From contig JAFWEV010000088.1 in assembly GCA_017512745.1 (NCBI GenBank), positions 1-47,578 on the forward strand: a DNA stretch of 47,578 nucleotides, in the 5' to 3' direction. Below are positions 32,705-42,563 of this stretch, in pieces (positions within the stretch are counted from its first letter, which is position 1; each line of letters opens with the position of its first letter). Under the pieces are notes generated by a model, which was not told the origin of the DNA, did not search any database, and was given only the letters and a program-made list of their open reading frames with translations. This DNA is from Oscillospiraceae bacterium. Its GTDB lineage: Bacteria > Bacillota > Clostridia > Oscillospirales > Ruminococcaceae. The position numbers and the translations under genes are program-made.

Positions 32705-34675
32705 TCAGCTTACGTCGAGATCATCGAGATACAGCGATCCGTTCTGCGCGATATATTCTTTTCTTCCGGAGAGATTGTCTCCAAGGAGGAGATCGAACAT
32801 CATGCTCGTCTCTTCCGCGTCGGAAGGCATCACCTTGACCAGTCTTCTCGTCTCGGGATTCATCGTAGTCATCCACATCATATCGGGCTCGTTTTCACCC
32901 AGTCCTTTTGAACGCTGGATAGTATACCCTCTGCTGCCGATCTTCTCGAGGACTTCAGCCTTCTCTCCGTCACTGTAAGCGAAATAGGTCTTGTCCTTCG
33001 TATTGATCTCGTAAAGAGGAGTCTCAGCTATGTATACAAAACCCTCTTTTATCAGCGTCGGCATCAGCCTGTAGATCATTGTGAGTATCAGCGTCCTTAT
33101 CTGGTATCCGTCAACATCCGCATCGGTGCAGATTATGACCTTGTTCCACCGGAGGTTCTCAATGCTGAAGTTGTCCTGCTGTCCCTTCTTTGCCGGCACT
33201 TCCACTCCGCACCCGAGGACCTTTATGAGGTCCGTGATGATCTCACTCTTGAATATCTTCGTGTATTCAGCCTTAAGGCAGTTGAGTATCTTTCCTCTCA
33301 CAGGAATGATAGCCTGAAATTCAGCATCTCTCGCCTGTTTGCATGCGCCGAGAGCGGAATCTCCTTCCACAATGTATATCTCTCTCTGCTCGATATCCTT
33401 ACTTCTGCAGTCTACGAACTTCTCGATCCTGTTTGTGATATCGAGATTGCTCTGCATCGTCTTCTTGAGATTGAGCCTTGTCTTCTCTGCGTTCTCTCTG
33501 CTCCGCTTGTTTATGAGCACCTGGTTGATAACCTTGTCTCCGAGAACGGGATTCTCAATGAAGAACGTCTCAAGATATTTTTTGAGATAGTCGGTCATTG
33601 CCTGTGCAATGAACTTGTTTGTTATCGCCTTTTTTGTCTGGTTTTCGTAACTCGTTACAGATGAGAATGAGGAGGATACAAGAACAAGGCAGTCCTGAAC
33701 ATCCTGGAAAGTAATAGATGATTCGTTTTTCTTGTATAGCTTCTTCTCCTTGATCTGGTTGGATATCTGCGACGTGAATGCAGTCTTCACTGCCCTGTCC
33801 GGAGAACCTCCGTGTTCAAGCCAGCTGGAGTTGTGATAATACTCGAGCATCTGGACCTTGTTCGAGAACGCAAAAGCGAATGACATCTTGAGTTTGTACT
33901 CTTCCTTGTCGTCCCTGTCTTTTCCCATTCTCTCGCCTTCGGTGTAGAGCACCGGAGTAATAGAGTCCTCCCCCAGCACTTCACCGACATAGTCCTTTAT
34001 TCCTTCGGGATAGAAATATTCGAGAGTCTCAAAAGAACCGTTGTCCCTCTCTCTTCTGTAGATGAATCTGACACCCGCGTTGACGATGGACTGCCGCTTG
34101 AGAATGTCCTTGAAATACTCCTCAGGGATGTCTATATCCGTGAATACGTCGAGGTCAGGGCGCCACTTTATACGGCTTCCCGTCTGCCTCTTTGTGAGCT
34201 TTTCCTCCTGAAGATCGGTGACAGGTTCGCCCTTTTCGAATCTCAGTGTGTATTTCTTGCCGTCTCTGTGGATCTCAACCTCCATGTATTCCGAAGAATA
34301 CTGGGTGGCGCACAGTCCGAGACCGTTTGTACCGAGAGAGAAGTTGTATGTCTCGCCGGTAGTGTTTTTGTATTTTCCGCCTGCATACAGTTCGCAGAAA
34401 AGAAGTTTCCAGTTGTATTCCTTTTCCTTTTCGTTATATCCGACGGGGATGCCTCTTCCGAAGTCCTCGACTTCGATCGAGTTGTCCCTGTACTGAGTGA
34501 GGATGATCTTGGAACCATGTCCCTCTCTAGCTTCGTCTATGGAGTTGGAAAGGATCTCGAAAGCAGCCTGGCTGCATCCCTCGATACCGTCGGAACCGAA
34601 AATAACGGCAGGTCTCTTTCTGACCCTGTCCGCGCCTTTCAGCGACTGGATACTGTTGTCATCGTATTTTGGCAA
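32705..34675 (-). CDS. parE: divergent type II topoisomerase B subunit (ParE/GyrB family)
   Basis: 656 residues. ATPase subunit partner of the A subunit downstream. GHKL domain with FEILSNSIDEA (Glu40, Asn44), DFGRGIP and the unusual GTNGLGL where gyrases have G-H-G-V-G. At the ATP lid start, RKRPAVIFGSDG replaces the common RKRPGMYIG. Toprim domain: EGDSALGACKQARD and DADVDGYQIRTL. Start: a TTG at 34675; the conserved N-terminus begins there, but the binding site (AGGA, 12 nt) is loose. An extended -10 promoter precedes it. Whether it supercoils or decatenates cannot be settled from sequence. Confidence 0.87.
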   Translation of the reverse strand: MPKYDDNSIQSLKGADRVRKRPAVIFGSDGIEGCSQAAFEILSNSIDEAREGHGSKIILTQYRDNSIEVEDFGRGIPVGYNEKEKEYNWKLLFCELYAGGKYKNTTGETYNFSLGTNGLGLCATQYSSEYMEVEIHRDGKKYTLRFEKGEPVTDLQEEKLTKRQTGSRIKWRPDLDVFTDIDIPEEYFKDILKRQSIVNAGVRFIYRRERDNGSFETLEYFYPEGIKDYVGEVLGEDSITPVLYTEGERMGKDRDDKEEYKLKMSFAFAFSNKVQMLEYYHNSSWLEHGGSPDRAVKTAFTSQISNQIKEKKLYKKNESSITFQDVQDCLVLVSSSFSSVTSYENQTKKAITNKFIAQAMTDYLKKYLETFFIENPVLGDKVINQVLINKRSRENAEKTRLNLKKTMQSNLDITNRIEKFVDCRSKDIEQREIYIVEGDSALGACKQARDAEFQAIIPVRGKILNCLKAEYTKIFKSEIITDLIKVLGCGVEVPAKKGQQDNFSIENLRWNKVIICTDADVDGYQIRTLILTMIYRLMPTLIKEGFVYIAETPLYEINTKDKTYFAYSDGEKAEVLEKIGSRGYTIQRSKGLGENEPDMMWMTTMNPETRRLVKVMPSDAEETSMMFDLLLGDNLSGRKEYIAQNGSLYLDDLDVS

Positions 34676-34714
34676 TTTTGCTGACCGTCCTAATCACATA
34701 TATTATTTAATAAT

Positions 34715-34723
34715 ATTATATCA
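34715..34723 (-). promoter_or_regulatory. extended -10 promoter before parE
   Basis: TGATATAAT on the minus strand (TG-n-TATAAT) with no clear -35. Just downstream is an AT-rich inverted repeat TATTATT-T-AATAATA (34701-34715), near the transcription start. Confidence 0.6.
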
Positions 34724-34755
34724 CAAAACCCCGGCAGTTTTTACTCTCTGCCAAG

Positions 34756-34790
34756 GCAAAGCCCCGGCGCATCATCAATGCCTCCGGGGC
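34756..34790 (-). terminator. ftsH terminator
   Basis: Stem gccccgg/ccggggc (34761-34767 with 34784-34790) extended by an inner GCAT/ATGC pair set, followed by TTTGCCTT on the minus strand. The T-run is poor, but the stem is strong. Confidence 0.75.
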
Positions 34791-34804
34791 GTATTGTTGT
34801 AGGA

Positions 34805-36790
34805 TCACTCCTCTTTGGGAGTTTCATCTGATACCTCAGGTGCCGCCTGCGGCTCCACAGTCGCAACTGCGGTTTCTTCTGCTACAGCGGACTCTTCGGC
34901 AGGTTCCGCTTCCGCGGATGTCTTCTCCTCTATTGCCGGCTCTGTTCCGGGAAAATATTTGGCTCCGGAAGCCATGAAGGAGTTGAAGACCTCTCCGTCC
35001 ATCTTCTCATTCACGAGAAGCTGTCCGGCTACAGCATGAAGCTGATCCATATGCTCAGTCAGGATCTGTTCGCATTTTGCATATGCTTCGGTGACCAGGC
35101 GTTTGACTTCCTCATCGATCTCGCTTGCGATCTCTTCGGAGTAGTTTCTCTGCTGTGCAAAGTCTCTGCCGAGGAAGACCTCGTCGGAATGTCCGTATAC
35201 GATAGGTCCGATTTTGTCGGAGAAACCGTATTTAGTGACCATGTTCCTCGCCACTTCAGTAGCTCTCTGCAGATCATTGGAAGCACCTGTCGAGATGTCG
35301 TGAAGAACAAGCTGTTCGGCAACGCGTCCGCCGAGAAGGGTGACTATATCGTTCTCCATCTGACCCTTAGTTGAATAATTGGAATCCTCTGTGGGCAGCG
35401 ACATAGTGTATCCGCCCGCCGCTCCTCTCGGGATAATGGAGATCTGATGTACCGGCTGATCGGGGGTGGCATAGAAGTGAGCGACTGCATGTCCTGCCTC
35501 ATGGAAGGCTGTAAGTCTTCTCTCCTTCTCCGTCACTACATGGGACTTCTTTTCAGGTCCTGCTATGACTTTGATCGTCACTTCCTCGATGTCCTCCTGT
35601 GTTATGGCTCTGCGCTTTTTGCGGGCTGCAAGAAGAGCTGCCTCATTGAGAAGGTTCTCAAGATCGGCGCCGGTGAATCCCGGTGTCTCTTTTGCGATCG
35701 TCTTGAGGTTGACATCAGGTCCGAGAGGCTTGTTCCTCGCATGAACCTTGAGAATTTCCTCTCTTCCCTTGATGTCAGGTGCTCCTACATATACCTGTCT
35801 GTCAAAGCGTCCAGGTCTTAATAGAGCCGGATCGAGAATGTCCGCCCTGTTGGTCGCGGCCATTATGATAACACCATCATTGCCGGTGAATCCATCCATT
35901 TCGACAAGCAGCTGGTTGAGGGTCTGCTCTCTTTCGTCGTGTCCGCCGCCGAGACCTGCTCCACGCCTTCTTCCGACTGCATCGATCTCGTCGATGAAGA
36001 TGATGCTCGGTCTGTTCTTCTTGGCTTTATCAAAAAGGTCTCTGACTCTCGATGCGCCGACACCTACATAGAGTTCAACGAAATCGGAACCCGAGATTGA
36101 GAAGAACGGAACATTCGCCTCTCCTGCCACTGCTCTCGCGAGAAGTGTCTTACCTGTTCCCGGAGGTCCCACAAGCAGAACGCCTTTCGGGATCTTTGCA
36201 CCGAGAGAACTGAATGTGGTCGGGTTCTTGAGATATTCGACGATCTCCTGCAGTTCAAGTTTTTCCTCGTCGGCGCCTGCGACATCGGCAAAAGTCGCCT
36301 TCCTTGAGGAATCCTGCTCCGTATGTGTCCTCGCCTTCCCTATGCTTCCGATTCCTCGTCCGCCTCCCTGCTGGGACATCATTGAGATGAGGAAGAAGAA
36401 CATCACCACCATTAGTATGGTCGGTATAAGTCCGAGGAGCGTCGTCCAAATGCTGTTTCTGACTCTGTAGTTGTATTCGAGCGGTTTGTCCGGATGGGCT
36501 TCATTGTACTCATCGATATAGTCGTGTATATCCGAGACAAACAATCCCACATCCGGGACCGTATATGTGTGTGTCGAATCCTCCGGCTCTCCGGTAATGC
36601 TGTATTCGAGAAGTCCTGTGCTCAGGTTCAGATCGAAGGACTCGATCTTCTCATCCCTGAACAGCTGTACTATCTCGTAGTACTGGTCAGTCTGAGGTGC
36701 CTGAGATGTCAGGAAAGCAAATAGAAGAACCAGTCCAAGCACCACTGCGATGATCGGAAAACCTCTTCCTCTGTTTTCATTCTGATTCAT
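34805..36790 (-). CDS. ftsH: membrane-anchored ATP-dependent zinc protease FtsH
   Basis: 661 residues. Degrades misassembled membrane proteins and some regulators. Membrane segments 11-27 and about 115-137 flank a short outer domain. AAA module: Walker A GPPGTGKT (208-215), Walker B IIFIDEID (263-270), second region of homology ending RPGRFDR. Protease site HEAGH at 430-434. The last 45 or so residues are a Glu/Ala/Pro-rich tail that is poorly conserved. Start: ATG 36790 with GGAAGG 11 nt upstream. Last gene of the classic tilS-hpt-ftsH run, with its own terminator. Confidence 0.98.
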   Translation of the reverse strand: MNQNENRGRGFPIIAVVLGLVLLFAFLTSQAPQTDQYYEIVQLFRDEKIESFDLNLSTGLLEYSITGEPEDSTHTYTVPDVGLFVSDIHDYIDEYNEAHPDKPLEYNYRVRNSIWTTLLGLIPTILMVVMFFFLISMMSQQGGGRGIGSIGKARTHTEQDSSRKATFADVAGADEEKLELQEIVEYLKNPTTFSSLGAKIPKGVLLVGPPGTGKTLLARAVAGEANVPFFSISGSDFVELYVGVGASRVRDLFDKAKKNRPSIIFIDEIDAVGRRRGAGLGGGHDEREQTLNQLLVEMDGFTGNDGVIIMAATNRADILDPALLRPGRFDRQVYVGAPDIKGREEILKVHARNKPLGPDVNLKTIAKETPGFTGADLENLLNEAALLAARKKRRAITQEDIEEVTIKVIAGPEKKSHVVTEKERRLTAFHEAGHAVAHFYATPDQPVHQISIIPRGAAGGYTMSLPTEDSNYSTKGQMENDIVTLLGGRVAEQLVLHDISTGASNDLQRATEVARNMVTKYGFSDKIGPIVYGHSDEVFLGRDFAQQRNYSEEIASEIDEEVKRLVTEAYAKCEQILTEHMDQLHAVAGQLLVNEKMDGEVFNSFMASGAKYFPGTEPAIEEKTSAEAEPAEESAVAEETAVATVEPQAAPEVSDETPKEE

Positions 36791-36829
36791 GTGTTACTTA
36801 ACCTTCCTTGTATTCAAGTACTGCGGTTA

Positions 36830-37375
36830 TCAGGAATATACGCTTGATTTGAGAACTCCAATATACGGGAGATTTCTGTATCTCTCCGCATAGTCGAGTC
36901 CGAATCCCACAACAAACTCATCGGGGACCTCAAAACCGACATAATCGGCATGGATGTCCGCTTCTCTTCTCGCAGGCTTGTCGAGAAGAGTGCATATTCT
37001 GATGCTCCTGGCTCCTCTTCCCATGAGGATGCCCTTTAGATATGACAGCGTCTTTCCGCTGTCCAGAATATCTTCGATAATGAGTACATCTCTTCCTTCA
37101 AGAGGGATATCGAGGTCTTTTACGATCTTAACAACACCGGAAGTGGATGTTCCCGCGCCATAGCTTGAAACCACCATGAAGTCGATCTGTGTGTGAATGT
37201 CCATCTCTCTGATAAGATCCGAGAAGAACACCACGGATCCCTTAAGGACGCTTATGCATAGCAGATCGCTGTCTCTGTCCCTATAGTCATCGGAAATCTG
37301 CTTCCCGAGTTCCTCGATCTTTGCCGCAAGCTGTTTTTCCGTCAGCAAGACCTTCTCGATATCATCTGTCATCAT
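36830..37375 (-). CDS. hpt: hypoxanthine phosphoribosyltransferase
   Basis: 181 residues. Converts hypoxanthine or guanine and PRPP to IMP or GMP in purine salvage. PRPP-binding motif VLIIEDILDSGKTL is intact, with SSYGAGTSTSG as the flexible loop and DYAERYRNLPYIGVL at the C-terminus. The first ATG (37375) overlaps the tilS stop by one base (TAATG) and a second follows at once (37372); either may be used. Placement between tilS and ftsH is conserved in Firmicutes. Confidence 0.96.
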   Translation of the reverse strand: MMTDDIEKVLLTEKQLAAKIEELGKQISDDYRDRDSDLLCISVLKGSVVFFSDLIREMDIHTQIDFMVVSSYGAGTSTSGVVKIVKDLDIPLEGRDVLIIEDILDSGKTLSYLKGILMGRGARSIRICTLLDKPARREADIHADYVGFEVPDEFVVGFGLDYAERYRNLPYIGVLKSSVYS

Positions 37376-38754
37376 TATTGCGATATTTCCTTTCCTGCAC
37401 TGATGAGAATGACCGTGCGCGATTCATCCGTGATCGCAGCTCTCTGATCGGGGCCTTCTCCGGGGATCCACAAAACTCCGAGATCATCTGAGAGAATAGG
37501 AATATTTACCTTCTCCTCCCCGTTCAGTTTCATCTCAGTAAACAGTTTTTTGACCGTTTTTGTGACGCGTCTGACGGCTGAAGAGAAAGTATCTCCCGGC
37601 ATTCTGCCCCTTATAGTCAATTTACCCACGATTTTATCATAATCTATACAATTTTTATAGATAGACTTTGAACAATTTGCCTTGAAATCAGCGATTTTTT
37701 TGAAAGAAATGACATATTCTCCGAACCTGTATTTCCCATCAAGGTCCGTTATCTTCAATGGTTCGGGCTCACATACATCCTCGCTCTTGGGGGAATATCT
37801 GTTTATTCTGAGGATCCCGTCTTTTGCCTCGATCCTGTAATCGTCATTGAACTGAAAAGCGCCAAGCTTCCCTTGTGCCGCATCAGTGATGAGCTGCACG
37901 TCTCTCTCCGTAACACTGTCAAACCTGTCGTCGAGTATCCTCTTGAGAGCCATTACGCAGATATAGTCGTCAGCTGATGTGAGTATGCTGCAGGAATACT
38001 CATCTGGTCCCAGCTTCGCTTCTTCCAGGAGTTTCAGGCAGGATCGCTCCACATATCTGTATGCGTCGTCCATATGTCTCATGAAATCACCCGCATTCTC
38101 GAGAAAGGACTCGTTGACCTTTTCAAGTTCGGGAATGACATTCAGCCTTATTCTGTTTCTCGAGTATTCTTCACTGAGGTTGCTGGAATCAGTCGCATAG
38201 GGGATGCTGTTTGCCCTGATATATTCTTCAATCTCTGATCTCGGGACGAGTATGAACGGCCTGCGGATATTCCCGTATACCGGTTCTATTCCCCTGGCTC
38301 CGCGTATACCTGATCCCCTGGCGATGTGAAACAGCAGAGTCTCCGCGCTGTCGTTCAGATTATGCGCAACAAGAATGAGAGAATCATCTTCGGCGGCCAA
38401 AGATCTGAAAAAACTATACCGCAGATCTCTCGCCCACATTTCCTCACTCTTTCCCTGAGGAGCCTCTCTCTCCTTCATTCTGCCGTATCCGACTGAGAGT
38501 TTCACTCCGAGCAGACTGCAGAAATCCCTTACCATAGCTTCTTCCGAATCGCTTTCGGGGCCTCTGAGCCCGTGGTTGAAGTGACATGCGCAAAGACTTT
38601 TGATCCCGAGTTTTTCCCGGTTCACAGCGACAAAATGCAGGAGCGCCATCGAATCAGGCCCTCCCGAAACACATACAAGGGCATTTCTCCCCGAAATGCC
38701 CATGCTGTATCTGTCTATCGCTTCAAATACCGATTGTTCAAAACTCTCGCGCAT
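37375..38754 (-). CDS. tilS: tRNA(Ile)-lysidine synthetase TilS
   Basis: 459 residues. Attaches lysine to C34 of the CAU-anticodon isoleucine tRNA so that it reads AUA. PP-loop ATPase motif SGGPDS (30-35) in the N-terminal domain; TilS-type middle and C-terminal domains follow (LTIRGRMPGDTF...KKLFTEMKLN near the end). Start: ATG 38754 gives the family N-terminus and overlaps dnaB by 17 bp. A longer frame from 38817 lies inside dnaB without support. A candidate substrate tRNA is encoded at 47218-47293. Confidence 0.95.
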   Translation of the reverse strand: MRESFEQSVFEAIDRYSMGISGRNALVCVSGGPDSMALLHFVAVNREKLGIKSLCACHFNHGLRGPESDSEEAMVRDFCSLLGVKLSVGYGRMKEREAPQGKSEEMWARDLRYSFFRSLAAEDDSLILVAHNLNDSAETLLFHIARGSGIRGARGIEPVYGNIRRPFILVPRSEIEEYIRANSIPYATDSSNLSEEYSRNRIRLNVIPELEKVNESFLENAGDFMRHMDDAYRYVERSCLKLLEEAKLGPDEYSCSILTSADDYICVMALKRILDDRFDSVTERDVQLITDAAQGKLGAFQFNDDYRIEAKDGILRINRYSPKSEDVCEPEPLKITDLDGKYRFGEYVISFKKIADFKANCSKSIYKNCIDYDKIVGKLTIRGRMPGDTFSSAVRRVTKTVKKLFTEMKLNGEEKVNIPILSDDLGVLWIPGEGPDQRAAITDESRTVILISAGKEISQ

Positions 38755-40108
38755 ATTCCATAGATGTGAATTTGGTGTGCTGGCCGTCCCAATGGAGTGG
38801 AAGATCGTCGCATTCACCGTGTCTGTTCTTCGCTACTACAAGTGTGACCGGATATTCGGTCGGTCCCTGCTGGCCTTCCTCCTCACCGGTGTCTTCCTTG
38901 TGCAGGAACAGAACGATATCTGCGTCCTGTTCGATGGATCCCGAATCTCTCAAGTCGGAGAGTCTCGGCTTTCTCTTTCCGGAATCCTTTTCAACGGCTC
39001 TGTTCAGCTGTGACAGGAGTATAACGGGAACGTTGAGTTCCTTGGCCATGATCTTGAAGTTCCTTGTGATCGCAGAGATCTCCAGAGCTCTGGACTCACT
39101 CCTTCCGTTGCCGCCCATCAGCTGCAGATAGTCGACGATGATGAGACCGAGATTTTCGATCCTCATGCATTTCGCCTTTATCTCCTGTACCGAGATGCCG
39201 GACGTATCGTCGAAATAGAGACGCGTCTTGGAGAGCACGTCGGAAGTCTCGCTTATCCTGTGCCAGTCCTCTCTCTGAAGGTCTCCTCTTCTCATGTTCT
39301 GGGAAGGCACTCCGGATTCAAAGCTCAGTGCTCTCTGCACGAGCTGTCTGTTAGTCATCTCAAGGGAGAAGTAGGCCACAGCGGTGTCATATGCCTTTGC
39401 GACGTTCACTGCAATGTTCAGTGCGAGTGAGCTTTTTCCGACACCGGGTCTTGCAGCGAGTATGATCAGATCGGATTTGTTGAGTCCGGTGATCATTCTG
39501 TCGAGATGGGAGAATCCTGTGTTCAATCCGAGAAGCTTCGAACGCTCAGGTCCGCTCAGTTTCTGCAGAAATGTGAGCGATTCCATCAGAGCCGCCTTGA
39601 TGTGTGTGAGTTCGGAATTCTCCTTGCCGTTTCTTATGTCATATATCTTCTGCTCGGCATACTCAAGAAGCTTCTGTCCGCTCTCTTCGTCGCCTGAAGC
39701 CTTGTACATGACGTCGCGCGATACTTCGATGAGCTGACGCAGCATGTACTTATCGTATATGATCTTGGCATATATACCGATATTCTTGATGGTGGGAACT
39801 GTCTGAGTGATGTTGAAGAGGTACACCTTTGCCTCTTCTGAATCATTGAAAATGCCTGCCGAATTGACAGCGTCCAGCACCGTTACGAAATCTATGGGAG
39901 TCTGCGATGTGAACATCATCTCCATCTCGGAGAATATCTGCTGATTGCGCTTCGAGTAGAAATACTCCGCTTTTACAGTGCTGATGATGTCGAGCATGGC
40001 CGTCTGGTCGACTATGATAGCTCCGAGAACGGCCTGTTCGGCCTCCATGCTGTACGGGAGGTTCACCCCGCCTATATTGTCAAATGTCAGATTGTTGTCG
40101 GATGGCAT
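38738..40108 (-). CDS. dnaB: replicative DNA helicase DnaB (DnaC in Bacillus)
   Basis: 456 residues. Ring helicase that unwinds DNA at the replication fork. N-terminal domain begins LPYSMEAEQAVLGAI; RecA-like C-terminal domain with Walker A ARPGVGKSS, LEMTNRQL and the DYLQLM Walker B strand; it ends with the arginine-finger segment PVTLVVAKNRHG. Start: ATG 40108 with GGAGGAG 6 nt upstream. It follows rplI, as in most Firmicutes. No intein is present. Confidence 0.98.
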   Translation of the reverse strand: MPSDNNLTFDNIGGVNLPYSMEAEQAVLGAIIVDQTAMLDIISTVKAEYFYSKRNQQIFSEMEMMFTSQTPIDFVTVLDAVNSAGIFNDSEEAKVYLFNITQTVPTIKNIGIYAKIIYDKYMLRQLIEVSRDVMYKASGDEESGQKLLEYAEQKIYDIRNGKENSELTHIKAALMESLTFLQKLSGPERSKLLGLNTGFSHLDRMITGLNKSDLIILAARPGVGKSSLALNIAVNVAKAYDTAVAYFSLEMTNRQLVQRALSFESGVPSQNMRRGDLQREDWHRISETSDVLSKTRLYFDDTSGISVQEIKAKCMRIENLGLIIVDYLQLMGGNGRSESRALEISAITRNFKIMAKELNVPVILLSQLNRAVEKDSGKRKPRLSDLRDSGSIEQDADIVLFLHKEDTGEEEGQQGPTEYPVTLVVAKNRHGECDDLPLHWDGQHTKFTSMEYAREF

Positions 40109-40126
40109 TCCGTGCTCCTCCAGTAA

Positions 40127-40570
40127 TTACTCTGTGACAGTTAGAACGACCGTCGCCGTGACTTCGGGATATATTTTGACCTTGGCTTTGTACTCGCCGA
40201 ATGTCTTTATGTCTCCGTCAATGGATATCTTGTTTTTGGGGATGTCCTCTCCGGTGACTTCCTTTAATGCTTCCGCCACTTCTTTGGGTGTTACCGACCC
40301 GAAAAGTCTGCCGCTGGATCCGGCTTTGGCATGTATGGTGACTTTCTGCCCTTCGAGCTTCGCCGCGAGTTCCTGTGCGGCCTTCTTCTCTTCTGCTTTA
40401 TGATGCTCTTTCGCCTTCTGCTTTGTGGCTATCTCGCTGATAGCGCCGGCAGATGCTTCCTTTGCGAGCTTTCTCGGCAGAAGGAAATTGCGGGCGTATC
40501 CGTCGGATACGTTTACGATATCGTCCTTCTTGCCTGTTCCCTTAACATCCTGAAGTAATACTACTTTCAT
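40127..40570 (-). CDS. rplI: 50S ribosomal protein L9
   Basis: 147 residues. L9 projects from the L1 side of the ribosome and helps keep reading frame. The N-terminal domain MKVVLLQDVKGTGKKDDIVNV...YARNFLLPRKLA is canonical, followed by the long connecting helix and C-terminal domain (SGRLFGSVTPKEVAEAL). The ATG overlaps the stop of the upstream phosphoesterase gene by 4 bp. Confidence 0.98.
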   Translation of the reverse strand: MKVVLLQDVKGTGKKDDIVNVSDGYARNFLLPRKLAKEASAGAISEIATKQKAKEHHKAEEKKAAQELAAKLEGQKVTIHAKAGSSGRLFGSVTPKEVAEALKEVTGEDIPKNKISIDGDIKTFGEYKAKVKIYPEVTATVVLTVTE

Positions 40571-42546
40571 CGTCCTACTCCTTTATTTTTGGCCAGATAA
40601 TTGTCTATTGCCTCGAAAATCTTTGTTTTTAGTTCGTCTGTTCCTATGTCTTTGAGCTGAGCGCCGGCCATCGTCTGATGTCCTCCGCCTCCCAGTTCTT
40701 CCATTATAAGCTGTACATTGTAGAGTCCGAATGATCTCGCGGAGATCCTGTATTCCCCGTTCTCATACGCTGCCGCTATCGAAGCCTTGACTCCTTCGAC
40801 ATTGAGAAGTTCATCTGCTGTCTGCGGTATTGCGAGCTTGAGACCTTCAATGTCTCTGTCCTCCGAGATGACAACGGCGCATCCCTTGTAGAATTCGGCA
40901 TCGCTCACAAGTCTCGATTTGAGCCTGTACACGTCGAAATCTGTCGCCAGATACTTTCTTGCCTCCGCGGGATCTGCTCCGCACGATCTCAGATACGATG
41001 CGGCGTCATAAGTTCTTACACCCGTCTGCAGCGAGAAATTTTTTGTGTCGAGCATGATGCCCGACAGCAGAGCTGTAGCTTCAAACGGATTGAGCCTTAC
41101 CTCTGCGGTGGCGGTATACTCAATCAGTTCCGTCACCATCTCACAGCAGGATGAAGAGGATGTTTCATGGTAGAAGAGCTCCGTATCCTCGATCTTGCTG
41201 ACCGTGAGTCTATGGTGATCCACAACAGCGTGGTGCCTTGTCTTGTCCAGTGTTTCCGGCATATCGAGCATAGTTCTCGAATGGCAATCGGTTACGATCA
41301 CGAGCGTGTTTGCATCCGCATATTCATACCCTTCGGCAGGTGTGATGAACACGTCGTTCATGCCTGTTATGAGAGCTCTTGAATAGAGCTGTTTCGCCAG
41401 CGTTGTCTCCGGATCAGTCACTATCATTGCTTTCCTGCCGTATACCTGGCAGATCTTTGCAAGACCGATACAGCTTCCCACTGCATCGAGATCCGAATAT
41501 CTGTGCCCCATTATGAGGATCTTCTGATATCTCTTGATCACGTCTCCGAGATCCTGCGCTACAAGTCTTGCCTTGACCTTGTTCCTCTTCTCGACGGCTT
41601 TTGTGCTTCCTCCGAAGAATGAGTACCCGCTCGCCGTCTTCATTGCCGCCTGGTCGCCTCCGCGCCCTAGCGCCATGCTGAGAGAATCCCGGGCTATGAC
41701 CCTGTTCTCATACAGGTTTGTTCCATATCTCCCAACACCGATGGAAAGAGTCACGGGAAGGCCTCCCGTCTCTATCTCTCTAACCCTGTCGAGCACGGAG
41801 AATTTGTCCTGGACTATCCTGTCCATATGGCGCTCTTCGACTATCGCCACAAAATCCTTGGATGAGAGGCTGAAAAGCACTCCCTTCACTGAGTTAACAA
41901 ATCTCTCGATCTCATTGCTCACCTTGAAGAGAATGTCCGATCTGTAATGCTCGCTCGCGGATGTTATGGTCTCGTCATAGTTGTCTACGACAAACATCAT
42001 GACGACGGGCTTTGAATTCAGATATTCTTCGGAATTCTCATAAAGTTCCGTATCCCGGATGAAATACGTGATATATACCGTTCCGTTTCCGGTCTCGTTT
42101 AGCTGGCTGAAAGCCTCGAAGTGATCGTCTCCGACCATCAGCTCCGAGCCTCCGGCTTCGGTACAGTCCTCCGGAGAGAAATTCTCAAAAACGTCTTTTG
42201 TATTTTCAAGGACTACGTTTCTTCCGTTTCCTATCTGCTTCCCGAATACTTCGTTCACCCAAAGTATCTTTCCTTCGGAATTGCTCAGCATAACAGGAAG
42301 TTCCGTCTCGGACAGTATCGAATCGGCCTCCCCGTTGTCGAGAATCGATTTCATAAGCACTTTCGACATGGCGGCCTTGAGCTTGCCGATGCTGAGAAGC
42401 GAGATTACGACGGCAACAAGGCCGATGCCTATCGCTATGAACATCAGCTTTATATTCGATACCCCGAGCACGATACAGAGAATGATATACGCTATGAGCA
42501 TCAGCAGGAAACCGAACTCATCTGTAATTTTTCTGTTCTTCTTCAT
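40567..42546 (-). CDS. GdpP-like DHH phosphodiesterase (cyclic di-AMP hydrolase family)
   Basis: 659 residues. Expected to hydrolyse cyclic di-AMP, a second messenger for osmotic and wall balance. Layout: two membrane segments (11-29 and 33-53), degenerate PAS (about 75-160), degenerate GGDEF ending LGRGGDQA, DHH domain with HRYSDLDAVGS, DCHSRTM and VVDHHR, and DHHA1 with GGGGHQTMAGA. Catalytic histidines and aspartates are in place. ATG 42546 has only a weak binding site. The neighbours rplI and dnaB downstream are the conserved context. Confidence 0.93.
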   Translation of the reverse strand: MKKNRKITDEFGFLLMLIAYIILCIVLGVSNIKLMFIAIGIGLVAVVISLLSIGKLKAAMSKVLMKSILDNGEADSILSETELPVMLSNSEGKILWVNEVFGKQIGNGRNVVLENTKDVFENFSPEDCTEAGGSELMVGDDHFEAFSQLNETGNGTVYITYFIRDTELYENSEEYLNSKPVVMMFVVDNYDETITSASEHYRSDILFKVSNEIERFVNSVKGVLFSLSSKDFVAIVEERHMDRIVQDKFSVLDRVREIETGGLPVTLSIGVGRYGTNLYENRVIARDSLSMALGRGGDQAAMKTASGYSFFGGSTKAVEKRNKVKARLVAQDLGDVIKRYQKILIMGHRYSDLDAVGSCIGLAKICQVYGRKAMIVTDPETTLAKQLYSRALITGMNDVFITPAEGYEYADANTLVIVTDCHSRTMLDMPETLDKTRHHAVVDHHRLTVSKIEDTELFYHETSSSSCCEMVTELIEYTATAEVRLNPFEATALLSGIMLDTKNFSLQTGVRTYDAASYLRSCGADPAEARKYLATDFDVYRLKSRLVSDAEFYKGCAVVISEDRDIEGLKLAIPQTADELLNVEGVKASIAAAYENGEYRISARSFGLYNVQLIMEELGGGGHQTMAGAQLKDIGTDELKTKIFEAIDNYLAKNKGVGR

Positions 42547-42563
42547 ACTGCTTCGTCAAAAAC

